DNA from: Embiotoca jacksoni
Taxonomy: Eukaryota > Chordata > Actinopteri > Embiotocidae
Reading direction: 5' to 3'
NCBI GenBank assembly: GCA_022577435.1
Contig: JAKOON010000001.1
Location: forward strand, 181,989 to 245,988
DNA length: 64,000 bases
Below, piece after piece: positions 56,401 to 64,000 of the stretch (position 1 is the stretch's first letter; each line of letters opens with the position of its first letter). Both the position numbers and the translations under genes were made by a program. Under the pieces are notes generated by a model, which was not told the DNA's origin, did not search any database, and worked only from the letters and a program-made list of their open reading frames with translations.

Positions 56401-56625
56401 GTGGTGATGGACCAAGATCCCGGGGAGAGAGGAGGGAGGAAGGGAGGGAGGGAGGAGAGGGTGAGGGAGGACGAAAGGGGGATGACGAGACCGAGAGGCA
56501 GATGGAGACTCGGCTCCCGCTGCCTCTCCCTCTCCCCGGGGAGACAAACAGCCGATCTGAGATCTGAGCCGCAAAGAAAAGAAAGAGATGGAAATAAGAG
56601 AGAGCGAGAGAGAGAAATGCCAAGT
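56401..56625. repeat. Purine-rich (GGGA/GAGA) region
   Basis: Strong purine bias on the + strand: GGAGGGAGGAAGGGAGGGAGGG near 56430-56451 and GAGAGAGCGAGAGAGAGAAA near 56599-56618. Long frames on both strands follow from the lack of stop-forming bases. Confidence 0.85.
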
Positions 56626-56678
56626 GAGACGAAGAAGCTATTTTTTTTTTTCCCCCAACAATGTAACCAAGCGGCAAC

Positions 56679-57150
56679 CAGCAGTGACGTCACCCGTCGG
56701 TTTGTGAACGGCCGTTATGAAGCCTCCAGTTCAGATTTTAGGCCGGCGCCATCTTTGCTAGTTCGGAGCGCTTTGGAGCAGGAAGTGACCATATTTGGAC
56801 GAGCTGGGGGAGGAGCCAGCGGTGGATCTGACTCGATCTGATTGAAAACCCGGCGATACTACGTCCCGCCCACCGATAGCTGTAACCTGACTGCACCACA
56901 GGCCTGTCAATCAAACAGACACGCCCCCCCCCCCCCAAAAAACAGGTCTTCTTGAATCTTCTTTTCTAATGAATGAGGGATTATTTTCAGATGGACCTCC
57001 AGAAAACTAATAAGAAGGAGTGACTTTAGCTAACAACACCGAGATAACTGATGGACACATTTTATTCACTTTGGATTTGATGAGAGAAGTTGAATGGGAG
57101 TCTATGGAGCCGGAGGCTTTTTGGAGCCACTCGGTGGTATTGCAGCTTAA
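56679..57150 (+). mobile_element. Dispersed repeat family A, copy 3
   Basis: Most complete copy: CAGCAGTGACGTCACCCGTC start, GGCGCCATCTTTGCTAG, GGAAGTGACCATATTTGG, a CGTCCCGCCCACCGATAGC block, GTCAATCAAACAGACACGCC, and at 57091-57150 the GAATGGGAGTCTATGGAGCC tail shared with copies 1 and 2. The core (to about 56936) is repeated inverted at 58330-58569. Confidence 0.78.
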
Positions 57151-57580
57151 TTAATAATAATTTTTATGCACTCTCAACTGGTTTATAAAAAAAAAAACAG
57201 AACAATATCAACTGTTGTGACATCTCTTTAAACAGCTCTCTTTCAAGACAGGCTGCAATGCATGATGGTCTAAGTGGACGGCTGCAGGGTAAAGATGCTG
57301 TACGGTATAAGTCCCTTTAAAACATCACTTCAGATTTCCATAAATCATACTGGAGTTCAGATCTTTGAAACGAGAGCGGCAGCTGAGAGAGTTTGACACA
57401 TGAAAATGAATGAAAAGCAAGGACGTGGCCCGACACTGACAGAAAAGCAAAGTGAGAAAGGATGAAAAAGGAAGAAATTACGAGGATAGAGATGGGAGAA
57501 GAGAAAAGAGAAACGGAGAGGAAGAAAGAAAAGCGAAAAAACAAAACAAAGCCAGGGAAGGGTGATCGCACAGGCTTCCA
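57151..57580. other. Non-coding, nothing recognised
   Basis: Mixed, purine-rich toward the end. Confidence 0.52.
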
Positions 57581-57680
57581 CTGAATGGTAATTAAAGGGG
57601 AAAATGTCATTAATTAGCAAACAGGCCAGCTGTGGCGCTCTTTAAAGCTCTGCTTCCTAACATTAAATATAGATTACAGG
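57580..57680. promoter_or_regulatory. Candidate enhancer-like block
   Basis: GAATGGTAATTAAAGG, GTCATTAATTAGC, CCAGCTGTGGC (E-box) and ACATTAAATATAG: three AATTA/TAATTA sites within 50 bases in unique sequence. Confidence 0.37.
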
Positions 57681-57688
57681 ACATGCAG

Positions 57689-57689
<1 letters not shown>

Positions 57690-57719
<30 letters not shown>
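57690..57719. repeat. (CA)15 microsatellite
   Basis: Uninterrupted array. Confidence 0.96.
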
Positions 57720-57722
<3 letters not shown>

Positions 57723-57882
57723 GAGACAAAATAACAGTGATGCACAGATCTAATTAGTGGGATTGATTTTCTCTAACCCCGGTGGAGAGACAGCAATAGG
57801 AGAGCGAGATTCTCCAAATGCCACTCCTCTGCAGGAATCCTCTCGCTCGGGGGGGCCGCGAAATGAAAGACAAACTGACAGA

Positions 57883-57908
57883 AAGAGAAAGAAAGAAAGA
57901 AAGAAAGA
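57883..57908. repeat. (AAAG)6 microsatellite
   Basis: Six GAAA units in a purine-rich context. Confidence 0.92.
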
Positions 57909-58329
57909 ACCGGGAGGATGGTGGGTGGAGGGGTGGTGACGGAGACGGGCAGGCAGCTGTCGGTTGAGAGGGGAATAGAAACCGAGAGGGAAGAGGGCGG
58001 CCTTTACAGGAAGTCTGGAGATTACAGCAAAGGTGACGATGTCGGCGCGACTGAGGGTCAAATCGAGACTCGAGATTCGCACCGAGATGATTTTTGAACC
58101 CACAACGTCCTGAAAGCTGCCAGTTTACACCAGAGCGTCGATGAAACTCTCTCTTTCCATTTTAACTGCTTTTAAGGCTTTTTTCGAAGCTGGACAGAAT
58201 TTGTAGCGTCTTAAAACGCGAGTGACGATAATGATGCCAAGTTGGTGTCTCCTCTGTTAGGCAGAAAAAAACCACGAACTATTGGGTTTTAAAAACTGGT
58301 CTAAAAAAAAAAAAAAAGATCTGAATTTT

Positions 58330-58569
58330 GGGGGCGTGTCTGTTTGATTGACAGCTCTGTGGCACAGTCAGGTTCAGGCTATCGGTGGGCGGGACGTAGT
58401 ATCGTCATGGTTTCCAATCAGATCAGTCAGATCCACCAGCTGGCTCCTCCCCCCCAGCTACTCCAAATATGGTCACTTCCTGCTCCAAACTAGCAAAGAT
58501 GGCGCCAGGCAAAATCCGAACTGGAAGCTAACGACTGTTCACAAACCGACGGGCGACGTCGCTGCTGGT
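58330..58569 (-). mobile_element. Dispersed repeat family A, copy 4 (inverted)
   Basis: Its reverse complement follows the core of copy 3 base for base in long stretches: CGACGTCGCCCGTCGGTTTG, GGCGCCATCTTTGCTAG, GGAAGTGACCATATTTGG, CGTCCCGCCCACCGATAG, GTCAATCAAACAGACACGCC. The tail with GAATGGGAGTCT is missing. Copies 3 and 4 lie 1.39 kb apart in opposite orientation. Confidence 0.8.
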
Positions 58570-59062
58570 TGAGCTTTTTAATCTGCCATTTCAGAGGAAG
58601 AGCGGCAACATGGCAGACAGAAAGGTAAATACAAAAAAAGAAGCTTTGTTGGTCTGCAACCACAAAACCACGGCCTTAATAACAGCAAAAATTACACCCA
58701 AAAAATGTAGCCAAAGTTGTTAAAAATATGAACTTTAGTTCATCTTGTCACAAAAACACTCCAATGTATATATATATATATTTTTTTTTTTTTACTGTCG
58801 ACATCTCGATATCACCTGCACCAACAACAGTGTTTACAATAAGAAGTTTTTTTTATCCCGAGTCTCCTCCCCTCCGACTGTTTTCCAACGATACAGTGCG
58901 ACGCTACATCACATCCCCACAGCAGCACAACAACCTGCTGGAAATAGCTTCCTATTTACATGAGTATTAATAGTATTCCCAGCGCTCTCGTGCAGTCGAA
59001 GGGCATTTGTTTGAGTTATTATTAGTGAGGGCTTTGCTGCCTTCTGCTTAGATGCTTGTTAG
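58570..59062. other. Non-coding, nothing recognised
   Basis: AT-rich; short TA/T tract at about 58767-58792. Confidence 0.52.
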
Positions 59063-59082
59063 AAAAAAAAAAAAAAAAAAAA
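59063..59082. repeat. A20 tract
   Basis: Uninterrupted run of A. Confidence 0.96.
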
Positions 59083-59163
59083 GTAAAAAACAACCTGTGC
59101 TAACTACTGCGGTCGAACAAGTACGGTCGAACAAATACACGCTGGGTTTCGTAACGAGCCGAT

Positions 59164-59164
<1 letters not shown>

Positions 59165-59204
<40 letters not shown>
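59165..59204. repeat. (GT)20 microsatellite
   Basis: About 40 uninterrupted bases. Confidence 0.97.
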
Positions 59205-59210
<6 letters not shown>

Positions 59211-59574
59211 TCCATTCAGGGACCCTTTGAGTGACACCAAAAACTGTCCCCTCAGACGTCCGTCAGAAACATCAAATAAGAAGTGACGTGAAGACGCGTA
59301 AACATTCAGCATGTAGAGAGCGACTTTGACAACGAGGTTTGAACCTTCGGCGCCGTTTGTTCCGTCGTCGCTCTCTTTCTCTTTACGAGCTTGCAGCGTC
59401 GTCCTGACATGTTTTAGTTCAAGCGTGACGCGTACTTTTACCTTCCATGTTAGATTAGGCCGCTCAGAAATGTTATTGTTTGGCTGGTGAGCAGTAAGAC
59501 AGAAAGACTTTTCAGGAAAAGTTTAAAAAAAAACCAGCCTGGATGTCCAAAGACTGTTTTTACAAACAGGAAAT

Positions 59575-59643
<69 letters not shown>
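59575..59643. repeat. Compound (CA)4(TA)30 microsatellite
   Basis: Short CA array running into about 60 pure TA bases. Confidence 0.98.
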
Positions 59644-59649
<6 letters not shown>

Positions 59650-61500
59650 CTTCGATGCAGATGTTTAGAAGTACCGTTTAAAATCGTAGTTAAAAGGTGT
59701 AACGTCCTTTTCCGCACTCAAACGTCTTTAAAGGAGACGAGTTTTTACAGATGTTATTGAGTTACATTATTCCAGATGTTGTCAACAATGATAAACCCGG
59801 CGATATCTACAATTGAATCAAGGTCATTAGGTCACCTGTTAATGACATCATATTCACTTCACCTGTCCAGTAGCTATAGCTTCCAGGGAAACGCTGCCTC
59901 ATGACATCATCAAGGTCCAACTTGTGTTATTGTTTTGGTCGAGAGACTCCACTGGCGGTAGATATGGTAGTTATGATGTCGCAGGATGAAAAGTCTCCAA
60001 GATCACCAAAGTTATTCCGAGTCAAAAGACGTCAAAGATGACTCACTAAAACTGAAAATGTCTAATGGAGGATCACCGAAACCAATAGGAAGGAAATCTC
60101 GGAGATAGTAGAGCGTTTTAATCTTAATCCATCTATTAGCACACTGCTAGCACGGCAGAAAACGTTTCAATAATAAAATAAATTAAAAACAAGATAAAAA
60201 AAAAAAAAAACAGAAAAGAAAAGGTTTTTGGCAAATGTGAAAATTTACCAATTTGAAGATTTTCCTTTTAAAACGTCTAATCAGTTGAAAACGAATAGAC
60301 ACAAGATAAGCTGCACATTTATAAAAAAATAAAAAAACCCGACACCGAGCAGCTCAGACAGACAAAACACTGCCGGGCATTTAAGGTGAAGCATGAAACA
60401 CAGAGCGCAACGGAGAGCAGAATAAAACTATTCCTCCCTGAGCTAAAAGTGTGTTCTCCTTCCCAGAGACACTTATTGATATTTCCCGGGTACATGCACA
60501 TTGTATTTATTATTTCTTTTTTTTTTTCTTTTTTTTTTATTACTCTTACTCTCGAAGCCAGGTGATTGTATGCAAGTGTTTTCTGTGAGAGAGAAGTGTG
60601 TGTTGGTGGTAGCGCTGTAGCTCCCAGGCTAACAGAGTCTGGTGCACTGTGGGAAAACAGGAGGCTTTTGTCTTCTTTCATGGTTTACAGCACTCTTTCG
60701 CTGCTCTATCGATCCTTCCCTCCATCTCTCCCACACACTTGGCCACATCCCCATACCACCACCGGTGATGTGTGTGAGTGTGTGGGTAGAGGTACAGCTC
60801 GCTTTGTCCATCTTTTATTTTTTTTTCCTCGTGTGTTCGCTGCCATTCGCTTGCACAGAAATAGTTTCCCGCAGAACCTACAGAGAGAAAGAGAGAGAGA
60901 TCTCGACAATCGGCGGGTTTAAACCAAAACTAGAAATATTTTTAATGTCTTTACAGTCGGCGTTAATGACGTAATAGTTGCACGGTTTATACAGGAAGGG
61001 GTTTGGCACACGGATACCGACATAAAAGGTCACCGAAGTCATTTGGACGATGACTGAGAATATGCAACGCCAATAATCCATTTCTTTATTGTAAGGAAAA
61101 AAAAATGCAGTGGGAAATTTTGTTTAAGATGAACAGAGGAGGGAGCATAACGTCCTTGACAGACAAAAAAAGAGAAGCTATTGGTGTCCAAGGTTATTAA
61201 CCACACAGCAACAGCAAAAATACAGAGAATTTAGAGTAATAAAAAAAAAAGCATGTGGATAAGCTTAAAGTAGTCGAGAACTACAAACAATGCTGTTTTT
61301 AATTTTTTTAGCTGAAGACAAAAATGAGAAGTTTGTTCACACTGGAAGGTTCAAAGAAATGTAACCTCCATCAGGCAGAAAAAGCATCGTACGGTCACTT
61401 TTTCCCAAAGATGAAATACTAAAGCAAGAAGATACTTTCCTGTATTATGTGAGGAATTAAATGCATGTAAAAGAAAAAGAAAAAGAAAAGCAAACATATC
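59644..61500. other. Non-coding, nothing recognised
   Basis: Unique sequence with A tract near 60196-60210, T tracts near 60516-60539 and GA run near 60888-60901. No gene. Confidence 0.52.
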
Positions 61501-61640
61501 CAATCAGAACTTGGCTGCGTATTCTCACTCTAATTAGCGAGCACCATAATTAGCTCCTTCTTTTGATTGGATTTTATAAAATAGCTGCTGTTTTATTATA
61601 GAGACATCCGCTTGGCCCCGAACTGTGAAATGTTTTAATA
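61501..61640. promoter_or_regulatory. Candidate enhancer-like block with paired TAATTA
   Basis: Two TAATTA palindromes at 61531-61536 and 61547-61552, 16 bases apart, with CCAATCAG before and TTGATTGGATTTTATAAAATAGC after. Confidence 0.38.
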
Positions 61641-61756
61641 ATAAAAAATATCTGAAACTAGCCAGCTTCATCAGAAAACTAAGTTTCAAACAGAAATCAT
61701 AATTAAAAATGAACAGAAAAAAAAAAGCAGATGAAGTTTGCAAAATAAGTTTGCGA

Positions 61757-61865
61757 CATATAATATATATATATAGATATATAGATATATATATATATAT
61801 ATATATAGATATATACATATATATAAAAAATACATATATATATGTATATATAATATATATATTTG
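61757..61865. repeat. Complex (TA)n array
   Basis: TA interrupted by GATA, CATA and a short A run; self-complementary over most of its length. Confidence 0.96.
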
Positions 61866-61959
61866 CAGTGAAGCAGAGGAAAGAGGTAAAGCAAAATAAG
61901 CAACACGCTCACTGCCTTATCCAATCTTGGATCTCACACGCACACACACACACTGAAAC

Positions 61960-62200
61960 CCTGATCACCTCGCGCTTGATGTGGGCATTGACGTTTTTTT
62001 CCCTGAGACCCTCTTTCTCTAATCTGGCTGATTTGATAAGGAATCCCCCCCCAGCACCACCCCCCACCCCCCTCACGAGGCCATGCTGAGGGACCATCCG
62101 ACAGATCTGACTCCACTTCATACCGCCCTGTCAATGCTATCTCCCATTGCTCATGGCAACCAGACAGGAAATAGAGCCTGAGCGCCGGGGGAGGTGAGGG
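61960..62200. promoter_or_regulatory. Candidate regulatory block
   Basis: TCTCTAATCTGGCTGATTTGATAAGG and, after a C-rich spacer, CCTGTCAATGCTATCTCCCATTGCTCATGGC. Unique sequence. Confidence 0.28.
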
Positions 62201-62311
62201 GGAGATGGAGGGGGGGGGGCAGCACCGTGGTAGCCATTGCTGCTGCAAACATCCTCCCTCCCCCCTCCGGGACCCTTCTCTGGGAAAGGGGGTGGGGGAG
62301 GAGGGGGGAAT
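62200..62311. repeat. G-rich runs
   Basis: GGGGGAGATGGAGGGGGGGGG at 62200-62220 and GGGGGTGGGGGAGGAGGGGGG at about 62288-62308. Confidence 0.85.
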
Positions 62312-62329
62312 CGGCGAGACCCGAGCCGA

Positions 62330-62400
62330 TCGATTCTTATCGACAAAGGCGGTAATTACATTTCATTAGCTTTCAGCGCTAATCCACACGGCCCGGCCGG
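62330..62400. promoter_or_regulatory. Candidate enhancer-like block
   Basis: GGTAATTACATTTCATTAGC and CGCTAATCC: TAATTA at 62353-62358, then ATTAGC and GCTAAT words within 30 bases. Confidence 0.35.
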
Positions 62401-62558
62401 GGATACGAAGCGAGAGAGACAAAGAGAACGAGAGAAAGAAAGAGAAAATAACGGAAGGTGAAGAAACGGCAGATAGACGACGACACCGTGAAGCTTGATC
62501 ATCGCCTGTTTGTTTCAGAACGATTCGTGCAATTAAAAGTGATGTATTTTTATTTATG

Positions 62559-62576
62559 TGTTGTTGTTGTTGTTGT
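62559..62576. repeat. (GTT)6 microsatellite
   Basis: Six GTT units followed by a T run. Confidence 0.92.
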
Positions 62577-62699
62577 TTTTTTGGGGAGTGGGGGGGTGAA
62601 CCTGAACTTCACGCGTTCCCCGAAAAAGTTGGTGCAAAATTTTATTTGAAAAGAAAATGGATTTACTTTGCTTCAAAGTTAAGGGGAGGGGAACTTAAC

Positions 62700-63300
62700 C
62701 TGTTGTTCCAAAAGAGGTTTTGCCTTTTGGCTGCTCGTTGGGTAATTTCACTGCGAGAAGCCCGGCGGTCTGTCAAAGTAAAAACAAGCGAGGCTTCAGC
62801 TATACATTTCAATTAGCTGTTTCCGAGGTGCGAGAGAATAATTGCTGTTTATATTTGGAGCTCTGGGATCACGAGGGGGAGCTCTCCCGAAGGGCTTCCT
62901 CAGCTTAACCTTTTACATTTGCCTATCCGCATGCTGATATTTGCATACCGCGGTCTCAGATATCCGGCAGAAACCAACCGAATAAGGTATCGCCGGGAGG
63001 TCCAAGGGATTCCTGGAAGTTGCCAACTGGTGCGTTTATGGTCTCGACCCCGGGAAGCAAAAAATAAGGGAGAAATTCCCCGTATTGGCAGATCTTGTGG
63101 ATTTCTGGTAAGTCGTAAAAGCCGACGGGCGTCTAGAAGCCACAGAGGCAAACACACAACTTTCCCCGATATCGATTCCGGTTGGACAACTTTGTCGCAG
63201 TCTCATCTTTCCCTGCAGTGCTGTCTAATAACCAGGACGTGTTTAAATAGAATAGAAATATTAATCTTTCAGGGGCACAGAGGTGAGCCAGTTGCCCGGT
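62700..63300. other. Unique sequence with long overlapping open frames
   Basis: Repeat-free. A + strand frame is open from about 62815 to 63302 (162 codons) and the - strand is open over 62900-63157. A consensus donor, G|GTAAGT, stands at 63107/63108. Between a CAG at 62901-62903 and this donor lie 68 in-frame codons, but the upstream pyrimidine tract is weak and no domain is recognised. ATTTGCAT (62937-62944) is an octamer on the minus strand. It could be a non-coding conserved block or an orphan exon; chance cannot be ruled out. Confidence 0.35.
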
Positions 63301-64000
63301 AAAACCATCAAAGACTTGGCTTGGAAAACTTCTTAAAAACAGAAATGACAGGAAATATCAATACAAACAAATCAGGATGTTGTAAAATCAGCTTTTAAAG
63401 ACTTTAGGGCATCTTCGGTGCGCCTTTCTTAAGTTTGGTCATTCATGCATGAATTTAATATTCAAGATGCTCCAAAAGTTGATCTGGACAACAATCATAA
63501 CTCGGATGTCCATTTTTAGATCATCTGTTCTCGGGGTTGGGCGGTCAACAAGACCATCTGCCTCGACCGGCTGCCTTTTAAAATCCATCAGACAGTCGAG
63601 GATTCTCGGCCAACGAGAAGACAGAAGACAGTTTAACTCCGCCGCACTTAACCCTCGGACCAAAGATCCAACCGTACCGAATTAAATACTAATTCATCCT
63701 CTTTCTCGGCCGCCTTTCCATAACTCCCCTCCCTCCTCTTCTTCTCTTATCCTCTCCTCTTCACTTTTTTTTCTCAACCCCTGAGGAGCATGTCAAAATG
63801 TTAATTTCCCTTAAATGACTTGCCATTACAGGCAGATATGGGCAGCGAGGAAGAAAGAGAGTTATTTCTCAGTAAAGGTGAAGTAGTGAAAGAGCTGTAA
63901 GTGATTTTCCCTTTTCCTCCAGAATTCTCCCAGATAAGGTTCTGTTTTTTCCCTCACAAGTTCATATTTCCTTCTTCTTTTTTAAAAAAAAATTTTTTGT
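63301..64000. other. Non-coding, nothing firm
   Basis: Unique sequence; pyrimidine-rich at 63716-63775. 63795-63835 (ATGTTAATTTCCCTTAAATGAC, GCCATTACAGG) is a weak regulatory candidate. Ends in an A/T-rich run. Confidence 0.5.

Noticed and set aside
56298..56841. Several long frames on both strands
   Set aside because: Caused by purine-rich sequence and a dispersed repeat; no domain recognised.

Overview
The window looks like non-coding nuclear DNA from a ray-finned fish, most likely a percomorph teleost. Four things suggest this. There is a tRNA-derived V-SINE (DANA-like) with the fish-type tail at 15914-16169. There is an internally deleted Tc1/mariner-type element with long inverted ends at 45839-46337. 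Many (CA/GT)n microsatellites and sixteen A/T tracts of 20-28 bases are present. CpG is kept in many places. The species and locus cannot be named from sequence alone.

I found no protein-coding gene I can support. Most long open frames run through microsatellites, homopolymers or repeats, and many open only on TTG or GTG. With three stops in 64 codons, a few frames of about 160 codons are expected by chance in this much sequence. No functional tRNA, rRNA, miRNA, CRISPR array or bacterial-type feature was seen. The window therefore reads as an intergenic desert or the inside of a very large intron.

Layout. 1-4.5 kb: two copies of a dispersed repeat (family A), microsatellites and a small foldback (3672-3880). 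4.5-16 kb: several unique AT-motif blocks that may be enhancers, between GT arrays and a strong G-rich cluster (14197-14254). 15.9-20.2 kb: the V-SINE, a serine-tRNA-like relic (18081-18170) and a foldback carrying a Tc1-type transposase scrap (19573-20088). 20-34 kb: CA arrays, candidate regulatory blocks, a 36-bp minisatellite with a 20-bp minisatellite inside it (25850-26715) and hAT-like scraps near 28.3-28.9 kb. 34-44 kb: candidate regulatory blocks, a CpG-dense patch (35600-35935) and purine/pyrimidine tracts. 45-52 kb: the Tc1/mariner relic, a second copy of the foldback family (48686-48850) and a regular 53-bp minisatellite (51031-51835). 52-64 kb: long AT arrays, an inverted pair of family A copies (56679-57150 and 58330-58569) and further candidate regulatory blocks.

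No new biological system was found. The items most worth following up are the 53-bp and 36-bp/20-bp minisatellites, the foldback family, the inverted family A pair and the clusters of homeodomain-type motifs. The last would fit a long-range regulatory landscape of a developmental gene lying outside the window, but that is inference and depends on cross-species alignment.
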